Of a DNA stretch of 64,000 bases, positions 48,241-59,102 are shown in pieces. The position numbers and the translations under genes were made by a program. The DNA comes from an uncultured Alphaproteobacteria bacterium (lineage in GTDB: Bacteria; Pseudomonadota; Alphaproteobacteria; Micropepsales; Micropepsaceae), in the NCBI GenBank assembly GCA_903837555.1, contig CAILUV010000047.1, positions 1 through 64,000 on the forward strand, written 5' to 3'. Each line of letters starts with the position of its first letter. Position 1 is the stretch's first letter. The notes below the pieces were generated by a model. That model was not told the DNA's origin and searched no databases. It was given only the letters and a program-made list of their open reading frames with translations.

Positions 48241-49850
48241 CAGGCTTCCGGCTTCTCCTCGCCTTCGCCTTCTTCGGCGACTTCTTCTTCAACCGTTTCC
48301 TCGATCCAGCCGATCTTGACGCGCGCCTTCATGATGATGGCGTTGGCGTCGTCGCTGGTCAGGTTGAAACCATCCAGGGCGCCGGCGATGCGGACGCGTT
48401 CCTTGTCCTTGCCGGTTTCGTAATAGCCGATCAGGTCGTCGGTGGCGCAGCCCGCCAGGTCTTCGAGGCTCTTGACGTCATTCTCGCCCAGCGCGACCGC
48501 CATGGCCGGGGTGACGCCATCGACTTCCAGAAGATCGTCGGTGACGCCCAGCGCCAGGCGCTTGTCGTCCATTTCCTTGTTGCAGGCTTCGATGAATTCG
48601 ACGGCGCGGCTCTGCAGTTCCTGCGCGGTTTCCTCGTCGAACGCCTCGATCTGCACCAGTTCGCCCAGATCGACATAGGCCACATCCTCGATGGTGGCGA
48701 AACCTTCCGACGCCAGAAGCTGGGCGACGGTTTCGTCCACGTCCAGCGATTCCATGAACAGCGCGGTGCGGGTGGTGAATTCCTTCTGGCGGCGTTCCGA
48801 TTCCTCGGCTTCCGTCAGGATGTCGATCTGCCAGCCGGTGAGCTGCGAAGCCAGGCGCACATTCTGGCCGCGGCGTCCGATGCCCAGGCTGAGTTGTTCG
48901 TCCGGCACCACCACTTCGACGCGGTGGGTGTCTTCGTCCAGCACCACCTTGGTGACTTCGGCGGGCGCCAGCGCGTTGACGATGAAGGTCGCCGCTTCGC
49001 CGTTCCACGGAATGATGTCGATGCGCTCGCCCTGCAGCTCCTGCACCACCGCCTGCACGCGCACGCCGCGCATGCCGACGCAGGCGCCGACGGGATCGAT
49101 CGAGGAGTCCTTGCTGATCACCGCGATCTTGGCGCGGCTGCCCGGATCGCGGGCCACGGCGCGGATTTCGATCACGCCGTCGTAGATTTCCGGCACTTCC
49201 TGCGCGAACAGGCGCACCATGAACTGCGGGTGCGAGCGCGACAGGAAAATCTGCGGGCCGCGGGCTTCGCGGCGCACGTCGTAGATATAGGCGCGGATGC
49301 GGTCGCCGGCGCGGAAGGATTCGCGCGGGATCATCTCGTCGCGGCGCACAACACCTTCGGCCTTGCCCAGGTCGACAACCACCGAGCCGAATTCCGAGCG
49401 CTTGACCACGCCATGCACCACTTCGCCGATGCGGTCCTTGTATTCGTCATACTGCCGCTCGCGTTCGGCGTCGCGCACCTTCTGCACGATCACCTGCTTG
49501 GCGTTCTGCGCATTGATGCGGTTGAAATCCACCGGCGGCAGGGTTTCCGCGATGATGTCGCCGATCTGGGCGTCGGGATTGCGCTTGCGCGCATCGACCA
49601 GCGAAATCTCGGTCTTGTCGTTCTCGACCATCTCCACGACATGCAGATAGCGCGAGACATGGGTTTCGCCTGTCTTGGGATCGATATCGACCTTGATGTC
49701 GTTCTCGGTGCCGTAATGCGCCTTGGCGGCGCGCTGCATGGCTTCTTCCATCGCAGCCAGCACGACCTGCTTGTCGATCGACTTGTCGCGCGCGACGGCG
49801 TCGGCGATCTGCAGCAGTTCAAGCCGGTTGGCAGAAATTGCGGTGGCCAT
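48240..49850 (-). CDS. nusA: Transcription termination/antitermination protein NusA
   Basis: [43 protein letters not shown]1/KH domains; C-terminal acidic repeats. Confidence 0.97.
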   Translation of the reverse strand: MATAISANRLELLQIADAVARDKSIDKQVVLAAMEEAMQRAAKAHYGTENDIKVDIDPKTGETHVSRYLHVVEMVENDKTEISLVDARKRNPDAQIGDIIAETLPPVDFNRINAQNAKQVIVQKVRDAERERQYDEYKDRIGEVVHGVVKRSEFGSVVVDLGKAEGVVRRDEMIPRESFRAGDRIRAYIYDVRREARGPQIFLSRSHPQFMVRLFAQEVPEIYDGVIEIRAVARDPGSRAKIAVISKDSSIDPVGACVGMRGVRVQAVVQELQGERIDIIPWNGEAATFIVNALAPAEVTKVVLDEDTHRVEVVVPDEQLSLGIGRRGQNVRLASQLTGWQIDILTEAEESERRQKEFTTRTALFMESLDVDETVAQLLASEGFATIEDVAYVDLGELVQIEAFDEETAQELQSRAVEFIEACNKEMDDKRLALGVTDDLLEVDGVTPAMAVALGENDVKSLEDLAGCATDDLIGYYETGKDKERVRIAGALDGFNLTSDDANAIIMKARVKIGWIEETVEEEVAEEGEGEEKPEA

Positions 49851-49851
49851 T

Positions 49852-50445
49852 TTACTTCTCCTGAGTGTCAGACGCTTTGCGCGCCTTCAAATCTTCGTTG
49901 ATGAGCTTGTCGGTGAGCACGAGTTTCGCGTTGGCAAGGTTGCGAAACGCAAATCGGTAATCCAGCTTGTCGGCGCGGATCAGTATGTCATTGCCGTCCA
50001 GGCCGAGCAGCGTCGCCTTGAACCGCTTGCGGCCTTCGCCGGAATGGTCGCGCGGGTCTTCGCCCGAAATGCTGCGCACCGCCGCACGAAGTTCGATCTT
50101 GGCCTCATGGCCGGACCAGCGGGCGAAATCCATCAGGCGGGTCAGCGGTCGGTCGATGCCGGGCGAGGAGACTTCGATCTCATACTCGCCTTCGACCGGG
50201 TCTTCCGCCTCGATGAAATCCAGCAGCGCGTGGGAAAGGGCGGTGCAGCCTTCGACATCCATGCTGCCGTCGGGACGCTCGGCCATCACCTGCAGCGTGC
50301 GGCTGGCGCCGCCCATCATGCGCAGGCGCACCAGCTTGAACCCCGCCTTTTCAATGACGGGTTCAAAGATCGGTTCGAGATGGACTGCTGCTGTTACGAC
50401 CAATTTTCCAAAGCCTTTTGCCCGCGGCGATCTTGCGACCGCCAC
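49852..50445 (-). CDS. rimP: Ribosome maturation factor RimP
   Basis: EPVIEKAGFKLVRLRMMGGASRTLQVMAER...EVSSPGIDRPLTRLMDF. Confidence 0.92.
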   Translation of the reverse strand: MAVARSPRAKGFGKLVVTAAVHLEPIFEPVIEKAGFKLVRLRMMGGASRTLQVMAERPDGSMDVEGCTALSHALLDFIEAEDPVEGEYEIEVSSPGIDRPLTRLMDFARWSGHEAKIELRAAVRSISGEDPRDHSGEGRKRFKATLLGLDGNDILIRADKLDYRFAFRNLANAKLVLTDKLINEDLKARKASDTQEK

Positions 50446-50509
50446 ACAACACGTCTTGTTGTTTGGGAATGGGCGCTATTTACGCCCGGGTGCGCGTTAA
50501 TTCAAGCCG

Positions 50510-50758
50510 CTACTTCTTCTTGGCGTCGTAGAGCTGCATCGTGGTGATGCCCGGCGTGCCGCGGTCTTCCTGGATTTTCGGCTTGGGCGGCGCCGGTGCC
50601 ATGGCGCGCTCCAACGCGTCAAAATCCTTTGGAGTCAAAAGCATAACGAAAAAGACGATGGTGATGAGTATCGCCACCGCCACGATGCCCAGATCGCCCG
50701 GATGCATGCCGAAAATCACCCGTTCGTCGGGATCGCGGGGCTTTTTGCGAAAAATCAT
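50510..50758 (-). CDS. Hypothetical single-TM protein
   Basis: MIFRKKPRDPDERVIFGMHPGDLGIVAVAILITIVFFVML. Confidence 0.6.
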   Translation of the reverse strand: MIFRKKPRDPDERVIFGMHPGDLGIVAVAILITIVFFVMLLTPKDFDALERAMAPAPPKPKIQEDRGTPGITTMQLYDAKKK

Positions 50759-50774
50759 GGGTCTTTTTACAGCC

Positions 50775-51491
50775 TTACAGCGCCAGAAGCGAAGGCTCCG
50801 CGCGACGACGCCGCGCAAAGCGTAGAAATGTCGGCGGGCCCTTGATGGCCTTGGCTTCATAACGGGTCGGCGGCCAGTCGGCCGGACGGCTTTTCCAGTC
50901 GGCCGGACACCGGGCCAGCCATTCAAAGGCCGGATGGGCCATCAGCCGTTCCAGCGCATACGGCAGATAGGACTTGTCATCGGTGGCGAAGCGAAGTTCC
51001 GCCCCGTCCCTCAGCACCCGGGCGAGCTGGTCCAGCATCTCCATCTGGAGGAAACGCCGTTTGTGATGGCGGGTCTTGGGCCAAGGATCGGGGAACAGCA
51101 GGAAGAAGCGGCCCAAGCTGGAATCCGGGAGGGCTTCGATGATGTCGCGGCCATCGCCTTCATGGATGCGAACAGTGTTCAGTGGCGTTTCTTCCAGCTT
51201 GGTCAACAGCTTGGCGACACCCATCTCATACGGCTCGGCCCCGATCATACCAACTTGCGGATGATGGCTCGCCTGCCAGACCAGATGCTCGCCGGCGCCA
51301 AAACCAACCTCCAGCCAGACGTCCTGAACAGTGTTTGGAAACTGGCCTTTGGGGGCCGGCCCGACCTGCCAGGCCAGCTCGCCCAGCAAGGTGCCACGCA
51401 GGCTGACCTGGCGCGGCGACAGCTTGGGTCCCTTGCGCCGGCCATAAAGCTTGCGGCGGTTGCGGTCGGGGTGATCGGCAGGGTCGGACAT
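50775..51491 (-). CDS. trmB: tRNA (guanine-N7-)-methyltransferase
   Basis: VWLEVGFGAGEHLVWQA, FFLLFPDPWPKTRHHKRRFLQ. Confidence 0.93.
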   Translation of the reverse strand: MSDPADHPDRNRRKLYGRRKGPKLSPRQVSLRGTLLGELAWQVGPAPKGQFPNTVQDVWLEVGFGAGEHLVWQASHHPQVGMIGAEPYEMGVAKLLTKLEETPLNTVRIHEGDGRDIIEALPDSSLGRFFLLFPDPWPKTRHHKRRFLQMEMLDQLARVLRDGAELRFATDDKSYLPYALERLMAHPAFEWLARCPADWKSRPADWPPTRYEAKAIKGPPTFLRFARRRRAEPSLLAL

Positions 51492-51507
51492 CGGGTGCCT
51501 TAAACAG

Positions 51508-51545
51508 CATTCCGCCCGCATGCGCGAGCGCATGCGGGCGGAATG
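51508..51545. repeat. Perfect 38-bp inverted repeat between metK and trmB
   Basis: CATTCCGCCCGCATGCGC-GA-GCGCATGCGGGCGGAATG, 18-bp arms. Confidence 0.9.
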
Positions 51546-51563
51546 TCGTCAGATACGGGTCGC

Positions 51564-52754
51564 TTAGAACGCGGCCTTGATCTTGTCGGCCAGGTCGGTC
51601 TTCTCCCAGGAGAAGCCACCTTCCGCATCGGGCTCGCGGCCAAAGTGACCATAGGCGGCGGTGCGGGCGAAAATGGGCTTGTTCAGGTCCAGATGCTCGC
51701 GGATGCCGCGCGGCTTCAGGTTCATGATCTGCGGCAGAAGGATTTCCAGCTTGGCCTCGTCCACCTTGCCGGTGCCGTGGAGGTCAACATAGACCGACAG
51801 CGGTTCGGCAACGCCGATGGCGTAGGCGAGCTGGATGGTGCAGCGGTCGGCAACGCCCGACGCCACGACGTTCTTGGCCAGATAGCGCGCGGCGTAAGCT
51901 GCCGAACGATCGACCTTGGTGGAGTCCTTGCCGCTGAACGCGCCGCCGCCATGCGGGGCCGCGCCGCCATAGGTGTCAACGATGATCTTGCGGCCCGTAA
52001 GGCCGCAGTCGCCGTCCGGACCGCCGATGACGAACGAACCGGTGGGATTGATGTGCCACACGGTCTTTTCGTTGATCCATTCGGCAGGCAGCGCTTCGCG
52101 GATATAGGGCTCGACGATCTTGCGGATGTCGGCGCTGGTCTGGGATTCATGGGCGTGCTGGGTGGAAAGCACGATCTGGGTCGCTTCCACGGGCTTGCCA
52201 CCGACATAACGCAGCGTAACCTGCGACTTGGCGTCGGGCAGCAGGGTCGGTTCCTTGCCGGAATGGCGAACCTTGGCCAGCAGCTCCAGGATCTTGTGGC
52301 TGTAGAAAAGCGGCGCCGGCATCAGGGCCGGGGTTTCGCGACAGGCATAACCGAACATGATGCCCTGGTCGCCCGCGCCTTCATCCTTGTTGCCGGACGC
52401 GTCAACGCCCTGGGCGATGTGGGCCGACTGGGCGTGCAGCAGCACTTCGACCTGGGCGTTCTTCCAGTGGAAGCCGTCCTGCTCGTAGCCGATGTCCTTG
52501 ATCGCGGCGCGCGCGACGTCTTCGACTTCCTTGGCGCCGACCGACTTGGGACCGCGGGTTTCGCCGGCGATCACAACGCGGTTGGTGGTGCACAGGGTTT
52601 CGCAGGCGGCGCGGATGTCCCAGGGGCTCATGCCTTCCTTGGGGCCTTCGCGGAAGAACAGGTCCACCACCTCGTCGGAGATGCGGTCGCTGACCTTGTC
52701 GGGATGACCTTCCGAAACGCTTTCGGAGGTGAACAGATAGTCGGAACGCGCCAT
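51564..52754 (-). CDS. metK: S-adenosylmethionine synthetase
   Basis: [53 protein letters not shown]. Confidence 0.98.
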   Translation of the reverse strand: MARSDYLFTSESVSEGHPDKVSDRISDEVVDLFFREGPKEGMSPWDIRAACETLCTTNRVVIAGETRGPKSVGAKEVEDVARAAIKDIGYEQDGFHWKNAQVEVLLHAQSAHIAQGVDASGNKDEGAGDQGIMFGYACRETPALMPAPLFYSHKILELLAKVRHSGKEPTLLPDAKSQVTLRYVGGKPVEATQIVLSTQHAHESQTSADIRKIVEPYIREALPAEWINEKTVWHINPTGSFVIGGPDGDCGLTGRKIIVDTYGGAAPHGGGAFSGKDSTKVDRSAAYAARYLAKNVVASGVADRCTIQLAYAIGVAEPLSVYVDLHGTGKVDEAKLEILLPQIMNLKPRGIREHLDLNKPIFARTAAYGHFGREPDAEGGFSWEKTDLADKIKAAF

Positions 52755-52813
52755 GGAAGACTTACCTTTTGGAAGCGGCGCTTTCTTTACAGGGTTTGCC
52801 GGGGGGGTCAACA

Positions 52814-52838
52814 GGATATGTCAAAAATGACATATCCT
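52814..52838. promoter_or_regulatory. Perfect inverted repeat upstream of metK (candidate operator or RNA hairpin)
   Basis: GGATATGTCA-aaaa-TGACATATCC, about 60-80 bp from both the metK and hisB start codons. Confidence 0.55.
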
Positions 52839-52905
52839 AGGCGGTGTAAGGGGATTCCCCACTACAAAAGCCGTGCTATACAGCCGCGAACACTGGGAAT
52901 TGGCC

Positions 52906-53493
52906 ATGCGCACCGCAACCGTCGAACGCAAAACCCGCGAGACCGAGATTGCCGTCTCCCTCGACCTGGACGGCGCCGGCGATGCCGACATCGATACCGG
53001 CATCGGCTTTCTGGACCACATGCTGGAAAGCTTTGCCCGCCATTCCATGATCGACCTGAAAGTGCGCGCCACGGGCGACCTGCATGTCGACTATCACCAC
53101 ACCACCGAAGACACCGCCATCGTGATCGGCCAGGCCGTGAAGCAGGCGCTGGGCGATTTTTCCGGCATCACGCGTTTCGGTTCGGCCCTGATTCCGATGG
53201 ACGAGGCGCTGACCCGCGTGGCGCTGGACATGTCCAACCGCCCTTACCTGATCTGGAAGGTGAACATCCCCAAGCCCAAGCTGGGCGAGATGGACACCGA
53301 GCTATTCAAGGAATGGTTCCAGGCCTTTGCCCAGAACTCCGGCGCCTGCCTGCACATTGAAAACCTGTACGCCGAGAACAGCCATCACATCGTCGAGACC
53401 TGCTTCAAGGGTCTGGCGCGGGCGCTTCGTCAGGCGATCACGCCGGATGAACGCCTGGACGGCGCATCGCCGTCTTCCAAAGGCAGTCTCTAA
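52906..53493 (+). CDS. hisB: Imidazoleglycerol-phosphate dehydratase
   Basis: [60 protein letters not shown]. Confidence 0.96.
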   Translation: MRTATVERKTRETEIAVSLDLDGAGDADIDTGIGFLDHMLESFARHSMIDLKVRATGDLHVDYHHTTEDTAIVIGQAVKQALGDFSGITRFGSALIPMDEALTRVALDMSNRPYLIWKVNIPKPKLGEMDTELFKEWFQAFAQNSGACLHIENLYAENSHHIVETCFKGLARALRQAITPDERLDGASPSSKGSL

Positions 53494-53510
53494 GTCTTTA
53501 GACTGATCGC

Positions 53511-53978
53511 ATGATCAGCTCTTCCACCGCACTCGATGTGGCGCGTGGGGTGAGCCGTCTTCTGCTGGAAGACGGCTATTCCCCGATCCTGGAATTCACT
53601 CTTCCCAACGGCAGACGGCTCGACGTAGCGGCGATAGGTCCGGGCGGCGAGATGCTGGGCGTGGAAATAAAAGTCGCGCTGGCCGACCTGCGCTGCGACA
53701 CCAAATGGCCGGACTATCTGGATTATTGCGACCTGTTCTATTTCGCCATTCCGCCGGATTTTCCCGGTGAACATGTGCCGCAAAAGACCGGGCTGATCGT
53801 GGCCGACCGGTATGGCGGATCGATCGTGAAGCAAGCTGAGGCCCAGACGTTGCACGCCAGCCGGCGCAAGGCGGTGACCATCGGCTTCGCGCGCTGCGCG
53901 GCGGAACGGCTGTCGCGCAATCTGGAAACCATCGCGCAGGGAAAAATCCCCAACCTGGTCGTGCCCGATGCCGATTAG
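53511..53978 (+). CDS. mmcB: MmcB family DNA repair protein
   Basis: VARGVSRLLLEDGYSPILEFTLPNGRRLDVAAIGPGGEMLGVEIKVALADLRCDTKWPDY. Confidence 0.85.
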   Translation: MISSSTALDVARGVSRLLLEDGYSPILEFTLPNGRRLDVAAIGPGGEMLGVEIKVALADLRCDTKWPDYLDYCDLFYFAIPPDFPGEHVPQKTGLIVADRYGGSIVKQAEAQTLHASRRKAVTIGFARCAAERLSRNLETIAQGKIPNLVVPDAD

Positions 53979-54344
53979 CCGTGCGGAGGGCTGGAAGATC
54001 GCGCTGTCGCTGCCCGGCAGCACCGAAACCCTGTGGTTTCACAAGCCCGCGGTTTTCATCCATGACCGCTTCCTGACCAAGGTGCATGACAAGGAAGAGG
54101 CCATGGTGCTGCAGGTCGGCTCGATGGAAATGCGCGACATGATGCTGGAAGCTGAGCCGAACCTTTTCTACATCACCGACCACTACAGGAACTTCCCCTT
54201 TGTGCTGGCGCGCTTGCGCGCGCTGGACCGCAAAAGTGTGAAGGACATGCTGGTAGGCCGCGCCACGCAACTGGCGCAGATGCCAAAGCGCAAAGCGAAA
54301 AAGGCGGCGCCCAAGAAAAAGTCGCCAGGAAGGTTAAGCACTGA
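53968..54344 (+). CDS. MmcQ/YjbR family protein (as-read frame continues to 54501; probable 3' frameshift)
   Basis: ALSLPGSTETLWFHKPAVFIHDRFLTKVHDKEEAMVLQVG...; lysine-rich tail then a non-family extension overlapping the next gene. Confidence 0.65.
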
Positions 54345-54376
54345 GTTTCTGGTGACGGGCTTGCAATGCCCCGCCC

Positions 54377-55279
54377 ATGCAGGGGCCGAAACTCAGATTC
54401 TCAAGCGAATTTGTGCCAGAATGGTGCGCCGTCAGCGCGCTCATTGTGCTGGATGCCGCCTGGGCTGTTCGCATACCGCTGGAATTTACCGTCACCCGTG
54501 ACGATTTCCTGCTGCCGGCGCTGATCTTCGTCATCGCGCTGGGCCTGCAGCTTGCGCGGCTTACCAAGGGCGCGGTGATGGCCGAGTATTTCGGGCTGAC
54601 GCTGATCTCCTCGACCGCCATCTGCGCCTTGTCTTATCTATGCCTGGCATCGTCAGCCCCGTTGGTGGACGGGCGCCTGATGGCAATGGACCGCGTGCTG
54701 GGATTTGACTGGCTGGCGGGCTACCACTTTGTTGAAGCCCACCCCATGCTCAAAATCGTACTGGGCTTTGCCTATCACAGCCTGATTTTCCAGGGCCTGT
54801 ATTTTGGCGTGCTGCTGGGCGTGATGGGGCGCACGGATCGTCTGCGCGAAATGTTCTGGATGTTCGGGCTTTGCGGGTTGATGGCCTGCGCCGGCACGAT
54901 GCTGCTGCCCACGCTGGGGCCGTCGAAACTCTACAATATCGCAACCGATACCGGCTTCGTGCCGGTGATGGAACATATCCTGAGCGGCGAAAATCTGCGC
55001 TTCACCTTGTCGGGCATGACCGGCGTGGTGAGCTTTCCGTCTTTCCACACCGCCATGGCGCTGGCTTACATCTGGGCCTTCCGCGGCACCGGCATAATCG
55101 GCTGGGGCATCGCGGCGCTCAATCTGGTGATGCTGGCGTCGGTGCCGTTCTTCGGCGGCCACTATCTGATGGACATGATCGCGGGCGCCGCCACCATGCT
55201 GATCGCGCTGGGACTGATCCGGGGCGCGCCCGCTTTGTGGAAAAAGCCGCAAGCCGTTCCGGCAACGGCGAACGCCTAG
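54377..55279 (+). CDS. PAP2-superfamily membrane phosphatase
   Basis: Multi-TM protein with SFPSFHTAMALAY and GGHYLMDMIAGA motifs. Confidence 0.8.
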   Translation: MQGPKLRFSSEFVPEWCAVSALIVLDAAWAVRIPLEFTVTRDDFLLPALIFVIALGLQLARLTKGAVMAEYFGLTLISSTAICALSYLCLASSAPLVDGRLMAMDRVLGFDWLAGYHFVEAHPMLKIVLGFAYHSLIFQGLYFGVLLGVMGRTDRLREMFWMFGLCGLMACAGTMLLPTLGPSKLYNIATDTGFVPVMEHILSGENLRFTLSGMTGVVSFPSFHTAMALAYIWAFRGTGIIGWGIAALNLVMLASVPFFGGHYLMDMIAGAATMLIALGLIRGAPALWKKPQAVPATANA

Positions 55280-55809
55280 CGCGGCGAGCGCTTGGCCAGA
55301 ATGCGCTGCAAGGTGCGACGATGCATGTTCAGCCGGCGCGCGGTTTCCGAAACATTATGGCCGCACAGTTCATAGACGCGCTGGATATGTTCCCAGCGCA
55401 CGCGGTCGGCCGACATGGGATTTTCCGGCGGCTTGGGCTTGGAGCCCGGCACCGCCATCAGCGCCGCCAGGATATCGTCGGCATCGGCGGGCTTGGGCAG
55501 GTAATCAATGGCGCCATACTTCACGGCGGCGACAGCGGTGGCGATGTTGCCGAAGCCCGTCAGCACGACGACGCGGCAGTCCGGGCGGGTGGTGTGCAAC
55601 GCCTCCACCACATCCAGGCCGTTGCCGTCATCTAGCTTGAGATCGACCACGGCATAGGCAGGCGGGGCTTCCTTGACGCGGGCTTTGCCCTCCGCCACCG
55701 ATTCAGCCTGGAACACGGTGAAACCACGCGTTTCCAACGCACGCGCCAGGCGCTCACGCAGGGGACGGTCGTCCTCGACCAGAAGCAGTGTCTTTTCTTC
55801 GCCGGTCAT
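55276..55809 (-). CDS. regA: RegA/PrrA/ActR-type response regulator
   Basis: LLVEDDRPLRERLARALETRGF receiver; HTH HNVSETARRLNMHRRTLQRILAKRSPR. Confidence 0.9.
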   Translation of the reverse strand: MTGEEKTLLLVEDDRPLRERLARALETRGFTVFQAESVAEGKARVKEAPPAYAVVDLKLDDGNGLDVVEALHTTRPDCRVVVLTGFGNIATAVAAVKYGAIDYLPKPADADDILAALMAVPGSKPKPPENPMSADRVRWEHIQRVYELCGHNVSETARRLNMHRRTLQRILAKRSPR

Positions 55810-55851
55810 TGTCGGGGCCTTTAGTACCCTTTTTGTGACCCGTCAAACCTT

Positions 55852-57240
55852 TCAGCCCGGCTCGCTCTGGGCGGGGGGCTGCTGGCCGTCGATCACGCCC
55901 CGAGGCCAGCGCACCGAGACCTGGGCGCCGCCGCCCGGCGGGTTTTCCGCCTTAACCACGCCGCCGGTCTGTTCCAGCAGGATTTTGGCGATGAAAAAGC
56001 CCAGCCCCATGCCTTCATGCTCATCCAGCGACCCTTGCGGGCCGATCTCGGTTTCGGCCAGGGCGCGGTGGCCTGGGCGCGAGGTGATGTAAGGCTCGCC
56101 CAGCGCCTCAAAAATTTCGGGCGAGAAGCCGGGGCCGTCATCGGTTACGCAAATGCGCAGCTCCTGCTCGTTCCATTCGGCCTTCACCGCCACCAGCGTT
56201 TTGGCGAAGTCGGCAGCATTCTCGATGATGTTACCCAGCCCGTGCAGCAATTCGGGCGCGCGCCAGACCTGCGGCGGCTGCGCGTCAGCCATTGTTCTGG
56301 AAGGGGGCGGCGGCGTGACGGTGACGCGGATTTCCAGATCCTCGCCCCGGTGGGGCGCGGCGATATCATCGAGGAACGCGCCCAGCGGCAGGCGCGCGGT
56401 CACGCCCAGCAGCGCTTCTTCGGGATTGGCAAGCCGCGCGATGATGGCGCGGCAGCGTTCGGCCTGGGCGCGGAGCAGGCGCACATCTTCAACTTCGGTG
56501 GAATTTTCGGGCAGCGCCCGTTCCAGCTCGCGCGCCACCACCGCGATGGTGCCGAGCGGCGTGCCCAGTTCATGGGCCGCCGCCGTGGCGAGCGCACCCA
56601 GCGCGGCGAGGCGATGTTCGCGCGACAGCGCAAGCTGGGTGGCGGCAAGACCCGCCGACATGCGCGCCGATTCCGATGCGATGCGCCAGGCATAAACCGA
56701 GGTGAAGCCGATGCCGATCACCAGCGCCGTCCAGATGCCCGCTTGATAAAGCTGCGGCAGCATCAACACATCGCCTTCAGGCCAGGGCAGCGGCTGATGC
56801 TCGATGGCGATCACCGACACGGACGCAAACGCGATGAAAGCCAGGATCAGCACATTGCCCAGATTGAGCGTGGTGGCCGCGATCACCACCGGCCCCAGGA
56901 ACATCAGGGCAAAGGGATTGGCGAGGCCCCCGGTCAGATACAGCAGCGCCGCAAGCTGCAGCACGTCGAACGCCAGATAGAAGGTCGCCTCGCGGTTGAT
57001 CAGGCGGTGGGTGGCGGGATAACGCAGCGCCAGCAGCACGTTCAGCGCGGCGCTGACCGCGATGGCCAGCGCGCAATAGAAAATCGGCAGCGGATAGCCC
57101 AGCGCGAAATAGACCAGGAACAGCGCGACCGACTGGCCCACGATCGCCAGCCAGCGCAGGTTCGACAGCGTGCGCAGGCGCACCCGGCCCCCGCCGCCCG
57201 CGCCCTGGGCAAAGCCCCGGGTCATTTCCTTGCGCGCCAC
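55852..57240 (-). CDS. regB: RegB/PrrB/ActS-type redox sensor histidine kinase
   Basis: H-box AAAHELGTPLGTIAVVARELE; GGLANPF quinone-site motif; conserved AERCRAI cysteine. Confidence 0.9.
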   Translation of the reverse strand: MARKEMTRGFAQGAGGGGRVRLRTLSNLRWLAIVGQSVALFLVYFALGYPLPIFYCALAIAVSAALNVLLALRYPATHRLINREATFYLAFDVLQLAALLYLTGGLANPFALMFLGPVVIAATTLNLGNVLILAFIAFASVSVIAIEHQPLPWPEGDVLMLPQLYQAGIWTALVIGIGFTSVYAWRIASESARMSAGLAATQLALSREHRLAALGALATAAAHELGTPLGTIAVVARELERALPENSTEVEDVRLLRAQAERCRAIIARLANPEEALLGVTARLPLGAFLDDIAAPHRGEDLEIRVTVTPPPPSRTMADAQPPQVWRAPELLHGLGNIIENAADFAKTLVAVKAEWNEQELRICVTDDGPGFSPEIFEALGEPYITSRPGHRALAETEIGPQGSLDEHEGMGLGFFIAKILLEQTGGVVKAENPPGGGAQVSVRWPRGVIDGQQPPAQSEPG

Positions 57241-57297
57241 TGGATGCTTCCCTAGAAACGGTTACGATTAGAGCACGACCCGCGGAACGGAAAAAGC

Positions 57298-57912
57298 ATG
57301 CTGCGCAACAGCCGAGTTCTGATGCCCTATCTGCTGGTGATCGCCGCGCTGGTGGGCGGCTTCCTCTGGTATCAGAGCGAGCAGGTGCCGCGGATGGGCC
57401 GCGTCGTATCCACCGGCAGCATCGATGTCGGCGGCGCGTTCAAGCTCACCGATCATCTGGGCCAGCCGCGCAGCGACGCCGATTTCCGTGGTCGCTACAT
57501 GCTGATCTATTTCGGCTTCACCTTCTGCCCGGACATCTGCCCCACCACGCTGGCGGTGGTGGCCGAAGCGCTGGACAAGCTCGGCCCGGACGCCAAGAAA
57601 ATCGTGCCGGTGCTGATCACCATTGATCCGGAACGCGACACACCGGCTGTGCTGGCGGACTATGTCAAAGCCTTTGGCCCCACATTCGTGGGCCTGACGG
57701 GCACCACCGAACAGATAAAAGACGTTGAGAAGAAATTCCGCGTCTATGCCGTCAAGCGGCCCACCGGCGAATCAGGCGGCAAGGACGGCACGTATGGCGT
57801 GGACCATTCCAACGTTCTGTATCTGGTTGGGCCGGACGGCAAGATGATCCACTTCTATACCGAAACCCTCTCGCCCGACGATCTGGCGAAGGACTTGCGC
57901 ACCAAGGTTTAA
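57298..57912 (+). CDS. SCO1/SenC/PrrC family copper chaperone-like protein
   Basis: [38 protein letters not shown]. Confidence 0.92.
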   Translation: MLRNSRVLMPYLLVIAALVGGFLWYQSEQVPRMGRVVSTGSIDVGGAFKLTDHLGQPRSDADFRGRYMLIYFGFTFCPDICPTTLAVVAEALDKLGPDAKKIVPVLITIDPERDTPAVLADYVKAFGPTFVGLTGTTEQIKDVEKKFRVYAVKRPTGESGGKDGTYGVDHSNVLYLVGPDGKMIHFYTETLSPDDLAKDLRTKV

Positions 57913-58796
57913 AGCGACTGCGGCAGCGGTAATTTGTTCTGCGCACAGGCCGCGATCAGCGTATTGTGCATCAGGCAGATGATGGTCATGGCGCCGACAC
58001 CGCCCGGCACCGGGGTGATCGCGCCCGCGACCTGCCTGGCGGATTCATAATCGACATCGCCCACCAGCTTGTACTTTCCGTCACCGGCTTCGACACGGTT
58101 GATGCCGACATCGATCACGGTTGCGCCCGGCTTGACCCAGTCGCCCTTGACGAATTCCGGCTTGCCGATGGCGGCCACCAGAATGTCGGCGCGGCGCGCA
58201 AGGCCCGGCAAATCCTTCGAGCGCGAATGCGCCATCGTCACGGTCGCGTTGGCGGCCAGCAAGAGTTGCGCCGCCGGCTTGCCGAACAGCAGCGAGCGGC
58301 CGATCACCAGCGCTTCTTTTCCGGCGATGTCGCCGACATATTCCTTCAAGAGCAGCATCACGCCGGCCGGCGTGCAGGAAACCAGATGGGCGCGGCCCGA
58401 CAGCAGCAGGCCCGCATTGGTCGGCGTCAGCGCATCGACATCCTTGGCCGGATCGAGCGCATCCAGCACCGCGGCTTCGTCCAGATGCTTGGGCAGCGGC
58501 AGTTGCACCAGAATGCCGTGCACGCTGGCGTCGGCGGACAGTTTCTTGACCTGCGCCACCAGTTCGGCCTGCGCCACATCGGCGGGCAGTTCGACATGCA
58601 CCGACTTGAAGCCCAGCGCCTCGGCGGTCTTGCGCTTGTTGCGGACATAGACTTCCGAGGCCGGGTCCTTGCCGACCAGCACGGTGGCGAGCCCCGGCTG
58701 CAAGCCGTGCTGGGATTTCAGGTCGGCGGTGTAGTCGGCGATCTTGTCGCGCAGCCTGGCGGCACTGGCTTTGCCGTCGATCACGGTAGCGGTCAT
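57909..58796 (-). CDS. folD: Methylenetetrahydrofolate dehydrogenase/cyclohydrolase
   Basis: [45 protein letters not shown]. Confidence 0.97.
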   Translation of the reverse strand: MTATVIDGKASAARLRDKIADYTADLKSQHGLQPGLATVLVGKDPASEVYVRNKRKTAEALGFKSVHVELPADVAQAELVAQVKKLSADASVHGILVQLPLPKHLDEAAVLDALDPAKDVDALTPTNAGLLLSGRAHLVSCTPAGVMLLLKEYVGDIAGKEALVIGRSLLFGKPAAQLLLAANATVTMAHSRSKDLPGLARRADILVAAIGKPEFVKGDWVKPGATVIDVGINRVEAGDGKYKLVGDVDYESARQVAGAITPVPGGVGAMTIICLMHNTLIAACAQNKLPLPQSL

Positions 58797-58799
58797 GGC

Positions 58800-59102
58800 C
58801 TAGAAACCGTAGGTGATGGCGGCCCAGCGGATCGTGTATTGCAGGAACCAGATCAGCACGAAGACGACGATCGGCGACAGGTCCAGCCCGCCCATCGAGG
58901 GCAGCATGCGGCGGATCGGCGCCAGCACCGGTTCAGTCAGCGCCAGCAGGACGCGCAGCAGGCTGCGGACGAAATTGTTATGGACATTGATGACGTTGAA
59001 AGCCGTCAGCCAGCTCACGATCACGGCGGCGATCAGGATCCACTTGTAGATTTCCAGGATCTGGATCAGCAGGGCGGCGATAGGGTTCATCATGATGGTC
59101 AC
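58800..59102 (-). CDS. YggT family membrane protein
   Basis: ILEIYKWILIAAVIVSWLTAFN...TEPVLAPIRRMLPSMGGLDLSPIVVFVLIWFLQ. Confidence 0.9.
   Translation of the reverse strand: MTIMMNPIAALLIQILEIYKWILIAAVIVSWLTAFNVINVHNNFVRSLLRVLLALTEPVLAPIRRMLPSMGGLDLSPIVVFVLIWFLQYTIRWAAITYGF

Noticed and set aside
51543-53360. 605-aa + strand ORF over metK and into hisB
   Set aside because: Runs opposite metK and out of frame over hisB; no coherent protein.
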